From positions 558,001 through 622,000 of the forward strand of contig LN899469.1 of assembly GCA_001458075.1 (NCBI GenBank): a stretch of 64,000 nt of DNA, written 5' to 3'. Source of the DNA: Idiomarinaceae bacterium HL-53 (lineage in GTDB: Bacteria; Pseudomonadota; Gammaproteobacteria; Enterobacterales; Alteromonadaceae). Of the stretch, positions 19,821-28,767 are shown in pieces. Positions within the stretch are counted from its first letter, which is position 1, and the number at the start of each line of letters is the position of its first letter. Position numbers and translations under genes: made by a program. Under the pieces are notes generated by a model. That model searched no databases, was not told where the DNA came from, and was given only the letters and a program-made list of their open reading frames with translations.

Positions 19821-20407
19821 GCTAAGCCTAGATTCGAGTGGCCTTCTTCCCGAGCAATGTAGCGCACTTCTCGGACCAACTCTTTTGAAACTTTGCTGTT
19901 TTCTTCTAAGAAAGACACCATGGCCTCTTGGGTAGCAAGTTCATAAGCCATAAGCTCGTGCTGTTCGATGGTTTGTTGCCGCTGTTCCGCATCGGCGATA
20001 TCAGCGCACTCTCCAAGCTCCAAAAAATGGGCCACACTGCCTTGCGATATTTTTGCCACATCGAGTAACGGTGCGGTTTCACGGTCGGCAATACCTTGCA
20101 CTAAACTACTGAGTGCAGTACAGGCCGCAATCGCTGGGTACACACCAAGCACATCGAAATCTTGCTCATTCGGCGTTACAGTTTCTAACTTCTCCTGCCA
20201 GCGCTCCCAATCACTGCCTTTGTTCACGCTTAACTTGTCCCAGACTGCATTCAGAAGCCCACGCAGAACCTTCGTTTCACCGAACTCGATGTGCCTTGTG
20301 AACAAGTCATAGTTTGGTAGTAAGCGCTCACATAAGTACGCAGCCATGACCGCTTGCAAAGACGCATCAAGCACTCGAATTCTCTGAAACAAGTTTTTCT
20401 TCGCCAC
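19817..20407 (-). CDS. DUF416 (YjaG-family) protein
   Basis: A 196-residue soluble, mostly helical protein. FQRIRVLDASLQAVMAAYLCERLLPNYDLF at the start and NLGLA at the end match the uncharacterised YjaG/DUF416 family, whose members have this length. No catalytic motif is apparent. It overlaps the stop of rsmD by 4 bp (convergent) and shares a one-base overlap with the marC-like gene upstream, suggesting co-transcription with it. Confidence 0.8.
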   Translation of the reverse strand: MAKKNLFQRIRVLDASLQAVMAAYLCERLLPNYDLFTRHIEFGETKVLRGLLNAVWDKLSVNKGSDWERWQEKLETVTPNEQDFDVLGVYPAIAACTALSSLVQGIADRETAPLLDVAKISQGSVAHFLELGECADIADAEQRQQTIEQHELMAYELATQEAMVSFLEENSKVSKELVREVRYIAREEGHSNLGLA

Positions 20408-21003
20408 TATCCTGCTCCTTGGCTAACATAAGTCATAATACCGTCAAGGAACATTTGCACCGCAATCATAATCAGAATCATACCCATTAAGCGCTCTATT
20501 GCGTTCAAGCCACGCTGCCCAAGAGCACGTAAGAACACACTACTAAACATAAGCACCGTGGCTGAAATAAACCACGCCACACTCGCAGCAATGGTCCAAT
20601 CAAGCATGCGCTCTGGAGACTGGTTCGCTAACAGTAGCAATGAAGCAAGAAGAGAAGGCCCTGAAATTAAGGGGACAGCAAGCGGCACAATAAACGGCTC
20701 GTCTCCTGCGGGTAAACCAAGCACACCACCCGGCTGTGGGAAGATCATACGCAAGGCGATAATAAAGAGAATGATACCGCCTGCAATACTCACACTCTCT
20801 TGGCGCAGCCCTAAGCTAGACAGCAAGCTTGTACCTGCCCAGAGGAAAATGAGCATGAAAATCAATGCGAAAATTAGCTCACGCGCCAAAACAACTTTGC
20901 GACGATTTGGCTCAATATGACGTAATACCGAGATGAAAATCGGTAAATTACCGAGCGGGTTCATGATGAGCAACAGCGTAATGGAAGCTGTCCATATATC
21001 CAT
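20407..21003 (-). CDS. MarC/YhgN-family inner-membrane protein
   Basis: A 198-residue protein with about six membrane helices. ITLLLIMNPLGNLPIFISVL at the start and FIVPLAVPLISGPSLLASLLLL later are the UPF0056/MarC hallmarks; the length matches E. coli YhgN. The function is unknown despite the old link to multiple resistance. The start at 21003 (MDIWTAS) removes a 54-residue upstream extension that is not membrane-like and overlaps the promoter region of the divergent gene. Confidence 0.88.
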   Translation of the reverse strand: MDIWTASITLLLIMNPLGNLPIFISVLRHIEPNRRKVVLARELIFALIFMLIFLWAGTSLLSSLGLRQESVSIAGGIILFIIALRMIFPQPGGVLGLPAGDEPFIVPLAVPLISGPSLLASLLLLANQSPERMLDWTIAASVAWFISATVLMFSSVFLRALGQRGLNAIERLMGMILIMIAVQMFLDGIMTYVSQGAG

Positions 21004-21112
21004 GATATGTCTCCAAATTGTGAGCCCTTGCGAGAGGGCGGGGCTAGCGTAGAGCAGTGCGCATAGTGTACTCTTTTGTCTATTAGTCCACCAGTAACAA
21101 GGGTAGGAAATA

Positions 21113-22102
21113 TTGACCGGATGGCAACATGCTGCAGGTGAAGATGCGCTGAACTTAGAAACCATCTACCGTGCGGAGCAGTTGATCACACCCTACATAC
21201 ATCAAACGCCCGTGCTCACTAGCAAAGCGTTAGATGCAAAGACGGGTGCCCGGCTCTATTTCAAATGTGAAAATTTACAGCACACCGGTGCGTTTAAATT
21301 CCGCGGCGCCTGTCACGCACTTCTGCAACTAACAAAGGCCGAACGTGCAGCAGGCGTTTATACCGTATCTTCCGGCAACCATGGGGCAGCCCTCGCCTGT
21401 GCAGGACACCTTTTAGGGGTTGCGGTCGAAGTTGCAGTTCCCAGCAACGCGCCGGATGTTAAAAAGAAACACATGGCTCGATTTGGGGCGAAAATAACCG
21501 AAATCGAACCCGGTATGGCCGCACGTGAAGCTTTTGTGGCGAATAAATGCACAAAAACCGATGCATTGTTTGTACCTCCTTATGATCATCCTGCGATTAT
21601 TGCTGGCCAAGCGACAGCGGCGTTAGAGCTCATTAAATCCACCCCCGATCTTAATTCACTCATTGCGCCTGTGGGCGGTGGTGGGCTCCTTTCAGGAACC
21701 GCTATGGTGGGTCACAGTCAAGAAATAAACGTTTATGGTGCGGAGCCAGAAAGCGTGAACGACGCATGGGAATCACTTCAACTCGGGAGCATTCAACCTG
21801 CTAAAGGAGTAAGAAGTATCTGTGATGGTTTGTTAACGAGCCTAGGCAAACATACCTTTCCCATTTTACAGCGGTACGTGAAAGAAATTCTCTGTATTTC
21901 AGAGCAAGAAATCGTAGATGCTATGCACCTCATTTGGCAGGAGCTCAAGGTTGTCGTCGAGCCTTCATCTGCTACCGTACTTGCTGCCGTCATAAAATAC
22001 CCCTCACAGTTTCATGGCCACCGAATCGGGCTCATTTTAAGTGGTGGTAATGTTGATGTAAGCAAGTTACCTTGGCCTGTTGAGTTGATGGAGCGCCCAT
22101 GA
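21113..22102 (+). CDS. Fold-type II PLP serine/threonine (or 3-hydroxyaspartate) dehydratase
   Basis: A 329-residue enzyme of the threonine/serine dehydratase-racemase family. The PLP lysine lies in HTGAFKFRGACHALL (about residue 58), the substrate loop is SSGNHGAALA, and the phosphate-binding Gly-loop is PVGGGGLLSG. Such enzymes deaminate L-serine, L-threonine or threo-3-hydroxyaspartate or racemise serine. The only in-frame start before the first conserved block is TTG at 21113, preceded by TAGGAAA; this is an unusual start codon. The next gene overlaps by 4 bp (ATGA), so they are translationally coupled. The exact substrate is not evident. Confidence 0.82.
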   Translation: MTGWQHAAGEDALNLETIYRAEQLITPYIHQTPVLTSKALDAKTGARLYFKCENLQHTGAFKFRGACHALLQLTKAERAAGVYTVSSGNHGAALACAGHLLGVAVEVAVPSNAPDVKKKHMARFGAKITEIEPGMAAREAFVANKCTKTDALFVPPYDHPAIIAGQATAALELIKSTPDLNSLIAPVGGGGLLSGTAMVGHSQEINVYGAEPESVNDAWESLQLGSIQPAKGVRSICDGLLTSLGKHTFPILQRYVKEILCISEQEIVDAMHLIWQELKVVVEPSSATVLAAVIKYPSQFHGHRIGLILSGGNVDVSKLPWPVELMERP

Positions 22103-23175
22103 AGATTAATTGGTCTACCCTCACGGTTCCTACAGTTCTAGTGAACAGAACCCGTGCTAAGCGAAATATTGCCAATATGAAAGCCCGCGCTGAGGGCGCT
22201 GAGGTGCAACTGCGGCCGCATTTTAAAACACATCAATCACACATTATTGGTAAATGGTTTGGCGAACCAGAAACCACGCCCATTGCGGTTTCATCACTCT
22301 CTATGGCGCTCTATTTTGCCGACCATAGATGGCAAGATATTCACTTGGCTATTCCTTTGAATCCGCGAGAGATTCCTGCACTTAGTAGCCTAGCAAGTCG
22401 CGCCCAACTCACGCTTACCATAGAGCATGAGGACGCGCTAACGGTGCTAGATAGCTTGGCACACAGCGTGGGCGTTCGAGTTGAAGTAGATACAGGCTAC
22501 GGACGAACGGGCATGCACTGGCAGCAACATGCTCGCATACGAAAACTGCTCGATGCATTACAGGCACACTCGAAAGTAACAGATATTGGCCTCATGGTTC
22601 ACAGTGGGCATAGTTATCAGGAGCGAGGCGAAGCGGGCATTCGTGTCGTGCATCAAGAAAGCTCACACCGCCTAAAAGAGCTCCTCGACATGATGAAATG
22701 GCAAGGTGAGCCGCTAGTGGTTTCGGTGGGAGATACACCTACATGCAGTCGTATGAATCACTTCCCCGGTGCGACTGAAATTCGCCCCGGAAACTACGTA
22801 TTTTATGACCTGCAACAAAAGCTCATCGGTAGCTGTGACTGGAACGATATTGCCTTAGCGGTGGCATGCCCTGTAATAGCTCGTTACCCAGAGCGCGAGG
22901 AGGTTGTGGTGCACGGCGGCGCTGTACATTTTTCCAAAGATGCCGCCAACCTAGATGGACAGCTTTCTTTTGGCCAAATCATGCAGTCAAACGCTGACGG
23001 CTGGGGAGGTCCGGTCGGCGGTGGTTACGTCAAAGGGCTCTCGCAAGAGCACGGGAAGATCCATCTACCCAAAACTATGATTCGAGATCTCAAACTCGGT
23101 GACTTACTGGTGATTGTGCCCGCCCACTCTTGCCTAACGATGGCCGCCATGGGCGATTTTGTGGTCTTTGATTAA
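22099..23175 (+). CDS. DSD1/D-threonine aldolase-family PLP enzyme
   Basis: A 358-residue protein of alanine-racemase fold (fold type III). The PLP lysine is in [11 protein letters not shown] (about residue 45), the barrel shows [11 protein letters not shown] and the C-terminal metal-binding segment is [13 protein letters not shown], typical of D-threonine aldolases and eukaryote-type D-serine dehydratases. It overlaps the dehydratase gene upstream by ATGA. Known pairs of this sort act in D-amino-acid or beta-hydroxyaspartate metabolism (BhcB/BhcC); which applies here is inference. Confidence 0.8.
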   Translation: MKINWSTLTVPTVLVNRTRAKRNIANMKARAEGAEVQLRPHFKTHQSHIIGKWFGEPETTPIAVSSLSMALYFADHRWQDIHLAIPLNPREIPALSSLASRAQLTLTIEHEDALTVLDSLAHSVGVRVEVDTGYGRTGMHWQQHARIRKLLDALQAHSKVTDIGLMVHSGHSYQERGEAGIRVVHQESSHRLKELLDMMKWQGEPLVVSVGDTPTCSRMNHFPGATEIRPGNYVFYDLQQKLIGSCDWNDIALAVACPVIARYPEREEVVVHGGAVHFSKDAANLDGQLSFGQIMQSNADGWGGPVGGGYVKGLSQEHGKIHLPKTMIRDLKLGDLLVIVPAHSCLTMAAMGDFVVFD

Positions 23176-23594
23176 CTTGCAAAGAGCTGGTTCAAATCGG
23201 CAAACGACTTGAATTCTAATGCGTTGCCGCAGTAATCGTAAAAGAACATGGTGGCTTGCTCTCCGGTTTGCCCTTTGAAACGCACATAAGGCTCAATTAC
23301 GAACTCAATACCAGCAGCCTTCACACGCTCAGCCAATTGTTCCCAATCGTTCATCGGCAATACCACGCCAAAGTGTGGTACTGGCACAGCATGACCGTCG
23401 ACCGAATTGTGCGCCGCAGGCTGAACCCGTTCCGGTGCTACATGGGTTACCAGCTGATGCCCATAAAAATTCCAATCAATCCAATGATCCGACGAACGCC
23501 CCTGCTCACACTGCAGGATTTGCCCGTAGAATTTACGGGCATTATCGAGGTTCTTTACCGGAATGGCTAAATGAAAAGGACTTAATGTGCTCAT
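23172..23594 (-). CDS. VOC-family (glyoxalase/dioxygenase-like) protein
   Basis: A 140-residue protein of the vicinal oxygen chelate fold: [21 protein letters not shown] at the start (first metal His), a HFGVVLP segment in the middle and [13 protein letters not shown] near the end (metal Glu). Substrate unknown. It converges with the D-threonine-aldolase-type gene by 4 bp and follows the transsulfuration gene with a one-base overlap. Confidence 0.8.
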   Translation of the reverse strand: MSTLSPFHLAIPVKNLDNARKFYGQILQCEQGRSSDHWIDWNFYGHQLVTHVAPERVQPAAHNSVDGHAVPVPHFGVVLPMNDWEQLAERVKAAGIEFVIEPYVRFKGQTGEQATMFFYDYCGNALEFKSFADLNQLFAS

Positions 23595-24766
23595 TAAAAG
23601 GCATCCAAAGCTTGTTCAAGATCGGCGATTAGGTCGGCAGTTTCTTCGATCCCCACCGAAATTCGGACAAAGTTGTCATGAATTCCGAGCTTTTCACGGT
23701 TTTCTTTAGGAATAGACGCATGCGTCATAATCGCAGGGTGCTCAATTAAGCTTTCCACGCCGCCTAAACTCTCCGCGAGCGCGAAAATCTCAACCGCTTC
23801 TAGGAACTTACGCGCGCTTTCAATATCACCTTCCAAGAAGATTGAAATCATGCCGCCAAAGCCTTGCATTTGACGCTTCGCCAGTTCATGTTGCGGGTGA
23901 CTCTCAAGCCCGGGATGTACTACTTTGCGAACCTTCGGGTGCGCTTCGAGCCACTTGGCAATTTCTAATGCAGCTTCATTGTGTTGACGCATTCTTAAAG
24001 CCAAAGTCTTCACGCCACGTAATGCCAAATAGCTGTCGAAAGGCCCAGCAATCGCGCCCACCGCGTTTTGCAAGAAAGTCATTTTCTCAACCAAATCATC
24101 ACGGTCGCCAACGACCGCAACACCACCCACCATATCTGAGTGGCCATTGAGGTACTTCGTTGCAGAGTGCATGATAATGTCTGCACCGAGTTCGAGCGGG
24201 CGCTGGTTGTATGGCGTCGCAAAAGTATTATCCACAACCACAATCATATCTTCTCGATGTGCACGAGCAATCTTCACGATCGCTTCAATGTCTACCAATT
24301 TCAACATCGGATTACTGGGTGTTTCAATCCAGATCATCTTCGTTTCAGCGCGTAATGATCCTTTTACCGCATCTAAATCTACTAAATCCACATAGGAGAA
24401 CTGCAAACCCGCAGAGCGTTCACGCACTTTATCGAATAGGCGGAAACTACCGCCGTATAAATCATCCATGGCAACCACATGGTCGCCGGTATCGAGAATT
24501 TCTAAAATAGTAGAAGTTGCAGCCATGCCGGAACCGAACGCATACCCGTTACGACCCCCCTCTAAATTGGCGATCGCTCGCTCCCATGCAAACCGCGTTG
24601 GGTTGTGTGAGCGCGAGTACTCAAAGCCGGCATGCACGCCAGGGCTCTGCTGAATATAAGTTGAACTCGTTACAATCGGTGGCATGACTGCACCCGTGAC
24701 TGGCTCAGGCTCCTGACCGCCATGAATGGTACGTGTTGCAAAGCCTAGTTTCGATGTATCACGCAT
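23594..24766 (-). CDS. Trans-sulfuration PLP enzyme, probably cystathionine gamma-lyase
   Basis: A 390-residue Cys/Met-metabolism enzyme. Visible: [41 protein letters not shown], the PLP-lysine motif [16 protein letters not shown] (about residue 200) and [18 protein letters not shown] near the end. The pair with an upstream cystathionine beta-synthase-type gene points to cystathionine gamma-lyase (cystathionine to cysteine, 2-oxobutyrate and ammonia), though cystathionine gamma-synthase cannot be excluded by sequence alone. 13 bp separates it from its partner. Confidence 0.85.
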   Translation of the reverse strand: MRDTSKLGFATRTIHGGQEPEPVTGAVMPPIVTSSTYIQQSPGVHAGFEYSRSHNPTRFAWERAIANLEGGRNGYAFGSGMAATSTILEILDTGDHVVAMDDLYGGSFRLFDKVRERSAGLQFSYVDLVDLDAVKGSLRAETKMIWIETPSNPMLKLVDIEAIVKIARAHREDMIVVVDNTFATPYNQRPLELGADIIMHSATKYLNGHSDMVGGVAVVGDRDDLVEKMTFLQNAVGAIAGPFDSYLALRGVKTLALRMRQHNEAALEIAKWLEAHPKVRKVVHPGLESHPQHELAKRQMQGFGGMISIFLEGDIESARKFLEAVEIFALAESLGGVESLIEHPAIMTHASIPKENREKLGIHDNFVRISVGIEETADLIADLEQALDAF

Positions 24767-24779
24767 AATTCACTCCGTA

Positions 24780-25748
24780 TTAGTCGCCGAAATCTTGAGC
24801 GGCCATCCACTCATCATTAAATAATTTTGATAGGTAACGCGCACCCGTATCACAGGCTAAGGTGACCACGCGCTTAGGTTCAGTTTGTTCGCGGCAATAT
24901 TGTAAAGCGGCCGCGATCAAGGTGCCGCTCGAAGACCCCACCATAATGCCTTCTTTCATCAATACTTCACGCGCCGTTTCAAAACTTTCACGATCGGAAA
25001 TTGCGTAAGCTTTGCCTGCCAACGCGATATCACAAATAATTGGAATGAAGTCTTCTCCGATACCCTCGACACGCCAGCTACCTGCTTCTACTTCTTTACC
25101 TTCGTTAATTAGCGGAGCAAGAATAGAGCCCTTCGGATCGGCAAGTACCAGATCGATATCTTCTTTTTGCTCGCGCAAGTATTTCCCAACGCCGCTGAGG
25201 GTTCCACCTGAACCCACACCACATACAAACGCGTCGAGCTTCGCGTCCATTTGCTGCCAAATTTCCGGGCCTGTAGTTTCATAATGCGCTTTTACGTTTG
25301 CAGGGTTCTCGAACTGGTTGACATAAAATGCGCCGCGCTCTTTGGCAATACGCTCCGCTAAATCTTGGTAATACTCTGGGTGACCTTTTTGCACGTCTGA
25401 GCGCGTTTCTATGACTTCCGCGCCCAATGCTTTCAAGTTATAAAGTTTTTCGCGGCTCATCTTGTCGGGCAGCACAATAATCAATTTATAACCGCGTTGC
25501 GCTGCAACAATGGCTAGGCCCAATCCTGTATTACCCGCTGTCCCTTCAATCAAGGTATCGCCTGGCTTAATTTTGCCTTGTTTCTCCGCTTCATCAATCA
25601 TGTATACCGCAATCCGATCTTTAATCGACATGCCCGGATTGAGCGTTTCTAACTTCAAATACAGCTCACATGGCCCCGTGTCGATATGGTTCACACGCAC
25701 CATGGGCGTGTTGCCAATCATCTCCAATGCATTTTGATATACGTTCAT
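24780..25748 (-). CDS. Cystathionine beta-synthase/cysteine synthase-type PLP enzyme
   Basis: A 322-residue fold-type II enzyme. The PLP lysine is in NPGMSIKDRIAVYMI (about residue 41), the substrate loop is IEGTAGNTGLGLAIVAAQRG and the phosphate loop is GVGSGGTLSGVGKYL. There are no C-terminal CBS regulatory domains. The Gly-rich loop beginning EGTAGNTG (Thr-Ala instead of the Thr-Ser of CysK) and pairing with a gamma-lyase suggest the reverse transsulfuration route (serine or O-acetylserine plus homocysteine to cystathionine), as in bacterial MccA/MccB pairs. The ATG at 25748 starts at the conserved MNVYQNALEMIGNTPMV. Confidence 0.85.
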   Translation of the reverse strand: MNVYQNALEMIGNTPMVRVNHIDTGPCELYLKLETLNPGMSIKDRIAVYMIDEAEKQGKIKPGDTLIEGTAGNTGLGLAIVAAQRGYKLIIVLPDKMSREKLYNLKALGAEVIETRSDVQKGHPEYYQDLAERIAKERGAFYVNQFENPANVKAHYETTGPEIWQQMDAKLDAFVCGVGSGGTLSGVGKYLREQKEDIDLVLADPKGSILAPLINEGKEVEAGSWRVEGIGEDFIPIICDIALAGKAYAISDRESFETAREVLMKEGIMVGSSSGTLIAAALQYCREQTEPKRVVTLACDTGARYLSKLFNDEWMAAQDFGD

Positions 25749-25945
25749 GCGGTTACCTTTAGTTCTCATTTAAGCGTTCAAAATTAGCGCGTATGATACA
25801 AGACCTAACCGATTCGCGCCATTCAACTCTGATCTATGTTAGATCGTTTTCGCCTCACGCCTTCAATTCCTTATTCTTGATTCCTGACTTTCGATCATTG
25901 CGCAAAGCCGATAAGATGAAGGCTTCATTGGAAAGAGGAAAGTTC

Positions 25946-26560
25946 ATGATTAATATTCGTGCATCATTAATGGCTATCACGTCTGTTACCCTCGTTGCAG
26001 GCTGCACGCCCGCCGAGCAAGACCCACAAGACGCATTCATCGCAAACCTTGCCGAACACTGTGGAAATGCCTATGAGGGACGCGTTATTAAAGGCGACGA
26101 GGAGGCAGATGCCACGTGGATGAATTCACGGATTGTTATTGAAGTTCGTGAATGTACTGAAGATCGCATTCGTATACCTTTGCACGTTGGGGATAATCAT
26201 TCTCGCACTTGGGTGTTTACAGACACGATAAACGGTTTGCAATTAAAACATGATCACCGCCTCGAAGACGGCAGCCACGATCCTGTGACTTGGTATGGCG
26301 GCACCTCTTATACCGCTGGCACTGCAACCGAACAGGCCTTTCCTGCCGACGACTTCAGCAAGCAAATGTTTTCAGAACAGGGGTTAAGCGTATCGATCGA
26401 CAACACTTGGATTGTTAGCTTTCCCACCGAAAACACAATGGTTTACCGTTTACTGCGTGAAAACCGTGACTTCCAAGTAGAAGTGGATTTAAGCAATCCG
26501 GTAGAAGCTCCACCAGCACCTTGGGGCTGGGAAGACAACTACCAGTACGATTTCGATTAA
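25946..26560 (+). CDS. Putative lipoprotein, unknown function
   Basis: A 204-residue protein with a lipobox: MINIRASLMAITSVTLVAGC, with the lipidated Cys at residue 20. The mature part has no recognisable domain but contains a further Cys pair and is rich in Asp/Glu, ending in WEDNYQYDFD. The ATG at 25946 has GAGGAAAG upstream; the frame is open earlier (25,793) but the extension destroys the signal sequence. Converges with the next gene by 4 bp. Confidence 0.7.
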   Translation: MINIRASLMAITSVTLVAGCTPAEQDPQDAFIANLAEHCGNAYEGRVIKGDEEADATWMNSRIVIEVRECTEDRIRIPLHVGDNHSRTWVFTDTINGLQLKHDHRLEDGSHDPVTWYGGTSYTAGTATEQAFPADDFSKQMFSEQGLSVSIDNTWIVSFPTENTMVYRLLRENRDFQVEVDLSNPVEAPPAPWGWEDNYQYDFD

Positions 26561-27186
26561 TTCAGTTTGAAGGGAGAAGGCCGCGGCGATTCTCCCGTCA
26601 TACATTGGCGATAAAGTTCGTCTAAATCGAAAACCGTTTCGTTCAAGACTCGACCTTCATTGGTGTATTGGATCGTTAATAAATTCTCATCATCGGGCTG
26701 CTCACTAAACTGAGCTCCATTACCACCCACAAACTCGTCCAAATAAATAACTCGTTGCGAAAGTAACTGTCGATCACAACTCATCACTGTCAAGAAGTGA
26801 AACGAGCCATCTGTACCGCTCGACTGAATAGTGCGAACCTCGAAGTGGTCGCGCTCAAAACTCGCCGTTTCGGTTTGTTCTGTTAAGCTAAATATCCAGA
26901 AGGTGTACCCAGAGAAAAGTATGACAAGCGTAATCCAGATTCCCAAACCAAACCTTAATGTTTTCCACTCGCGCCAATCTTTCGCGCCTTGCCGAAAAAG
27001 AAAGAATCCAGCAATTGCACTGAATACGAAGAGGATTGAAATTCCTTGCTCTGCAATGCCTCTTGATTCAGTCCATGTCCATATGGTTAAACGATCACCC
27101 GGGGCAATAAGCGGGTCGAGCCAAATAGGTAAAGTAAGTGAAAGCACTGCTGCAGCCAACCAGCCAATGCGTTGATGAATCGGCAT
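26557..27186 (-). CDS. Hypothetical membrane protein
   Basis: A 209-residue protein with about three membrane helices in the first half (IGWLAAAVLSLTLPIWL, QGISILFVFSAIAGFFLF, LGIWITLVILFSGYTFWIF) and a soluble C-terminal half of about 100 residues. I do not recognise it. The ATG at 27186 has GAGGAG at good spacing; an earlier GTG at 27195 does not. It lies between the lipoprotein gene and comM. Confidence 0.6.
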   Translation of the reverse strand: MPIHQRIGWLAAAVLSLTLPIWLDPLIAPGDRLTIWTWTESRGIAEQGISILFVFSAIAGFFLFRQGAKDWREWKTLRFGLGIWITLVILFSGYTFWIFSLTEQTETASFERDHFEVRTIQSSGTDGSFHFLTVMSCDRQLLSQRVIYLDEFVGGNGAQFSEQPDDENLLTIQYTNEGRVLNETVFDLDELYRQCMTGESPRPSPFKLN

Positions 27187-27254
27187 ATTGAACACTCCTC
27201 AAAACTTCAATAGCGGCAAGGTTAGCATAACTTTTATTCGAGCACAGTGGCAGG

Positions 27255-27943
27255 TTAAAGCTCCTTTAGACGATTAAACAAGGTATCGAGCGCCCGATAA
27301 CTGAGTGCCTCTGAAAGGTGCACTCGCTGAATTTCTGTTTTTTCTTCGAGATCAGCAATGGTGCGGGCGAGTCGGAGCGTTCGATGATATGCCCGATGTG
27401 AAAGTTGGAGCTTTTCCATCGCTGCGAGCAAGTATTCATGATCATCTTCAGTTACTGCACAATGAGTTTCGAGGTTTGCCACGCTAATTTCTGAGTTCAA
27501 ACATTGCTGCCTTAGGTTTTGCAGTTCTCGGGCTTGTTTAACTTTACCCGACCAATACTGGGTTGTTTCATCTTCTTTAATCTCTCGGTTTTGAGTTTGC
27601 CGCAAAGCCTCGGGTTGTCTCGGTACCTCCACCTGCAAATCAATCCGATCTAAAAAAGGGCCGGAGATACGGTTGAGGTACTTTAGAATTTGATCCGGTG
27701 TTGCTCTTGCAGAGCTCAAGTCACCATTGAAGTGCCCGCACGGAGAAGGGTTCAGCGCACCAATAAACTGAAATTGCGCAGGAAATTGCGTCTGCATTTT
27801 GGCTCGACTAATATGCACAGAGCCAGACTCTAAAGGCTCTCGCAAGGCATCGAGAATATGCCTTGGAATCTCAGTTAGTTCGTCTAAAAATAACGTACCG
27901 CGATGAGCTAACGTTATTTCTCCGGGTTTTGGGATCGAGCCCC
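27255..27943 (-). pseudogene. comM: comM, 3' part (disrupted by the Tn7-like element)
   Basis: This encodes the C-terminal 229 residues of the ComM/YifB AAA+ Mg-chelatase-like helicase: SIPKPGEITLAHRGTLFLDELTE (Walker B), then RALREPL-type sensor sequence and the C-terminal lid ending HLSEALSYRALD. The 5' part is at 62,437-63,277. Joining the two across the element and one GCCCC copy gives uninterrupted codons ...GTALVGGG|SIPKPGE... and 1,530 bp in total, i.e. 509 residues, close to E. coli YifB (506). ComM is a hexameric helicase that promotes branch migration during natural transformation, so this strain should be impaired in that step. The short open frame reading into the transposon end is an artefact of the junction. 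Confidence 0.95.
27939..27943. repeat. Target-site duplication (GCCCC), tnsA-side copy
   Basis: GCCCC immediately precedes the transposon end at 27944; the identical GCCCC follows the other end at 62432. Five-bp duplications are what Tn7-family transposition leaves. Confidence 0.93.
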
Positions 27944-28078
27944 TGTGATATACAGAATAATGTGATACCGTCAAAACGTAGGAACAGTCCTTTTAGAGCA
28001 TTTTTACAGAAATAAATGATACTGTTCTTACAAAAATACGTGATACCAAGCATTCTTTTCACAGAAATAGGTGATACT
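27944..28078. repeat. tnsA-proximal transposon end with four TnsB-type binding repeats
   Basis: Four imperfect direct copies of an 18-bp motif, roughly ACAGAAATAxxTGATACy, lie at 27952-27969, 28006-28023, 28030-28047 and 28061-28078, the last ending 5 bp before the tnsA start codon. Spacing is uneven (54, 24 and 31 bp). Multiple TnsB sites at each end are a Tn7-family feature, and their overlap with the tns promoter region suggests that transposase autoregulates its operon. Confidence 0.85.
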
Positions 28079-28083
28079 TTCTT

Positions 28084-28767
28084 ATGTATCAGCAAGTTCG
28101 AAAAATAAAACCCACTAGACGAAGCATTTCTGGTGTATATCCCTTTCGAGGAGAAGTCTCGATTCCTTTTGAATCGTCTTTGGAGCGTGACTTCATCATT
28201 CTTCAAGAAGCGAATCCCCGAGTAAGCCGGATTGTTGCACAACCCGTTGAGCTGAGTTATCGCAACAGCCAAAATCGTGCATACCGTTACACTCCGGACT
28301 TTCTTGTTTATAGAGACAATTGCTTCCCTCATGATAGCGACCATCAATGGAAACCGATGCTTGTGGAAGTAAAGCCTTTAGAAGAGCTGAGAAAAAGCTT
28401 TAGTAAACTCAAACCTAAGTTTCAGTCTGCATTTGCATTTGCCCGCTCTGAAGGATTTCTCTTTCATGTGTTCGATGAACGGCGCATTCGAACGACTAAG
28501 TTAGAGAACCTTAATTTTCTTAACCGATATAAACGATTTCCTTTTGACCAATACGACACCGAAGAGCTCGAGCTCCTGCTTTCGAGAGTTGAAGTCTTAG
28601 GTCAATGCACAATCGATAACCTAGTGACCTCACTTTATAAATCAGACAAAATGAAACTACAGACACTCGCTCAAGTCTGGCACCTGATTTCGGTGAGTAC
28701 GCTCGCTTGTGACCTCTCATTGCCACTCAACTGGCAAACTGAAGTATGGATTAACGAATATGAGTAA
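28084..28767 (+). CDS. tnsA: TnsA-type transposon endonuclease
   Basis: A 227-residue PD-(D/E)xK endonuclease that makes the 5'-strand cuts at transposon ends, so allowing cut-and-paste rather than replicative transposition. The catalytic residues can be read as Glu in FESSLERDF (about residue 32), Asp in YRYTPDFLVY (about 75) and LVEVKP (E-x-K, about 95). A TnsA C-terminal domain, which contacts TnsC in Tn7, would occupy the remaining 120 residues. The ATG lies 5 bp inside the last end repeat. Its stop overlaps the tnsB start by 8 bp. Confidence 0.9.
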   Translation: MYQQVRKIKPTRRSISGVYPFRGEVSIPFESSLERDFIILQEANPRVSRIVAQPVELSYRNSQNRAYRYTPDFLVYRDNCFPHDSDHQWKPMLVEVKPLEELRKSFSKLKPKFQSAFAFARSEGFLFHVFDERRIRTTKLENLNFLNRYKRFPFDQYDTEELELLLSRVEVLGQCTIDNLVTSLYKSDKMKLQTLAQVWHLISVSTLACDLSLPLNWQTEVWINEYE

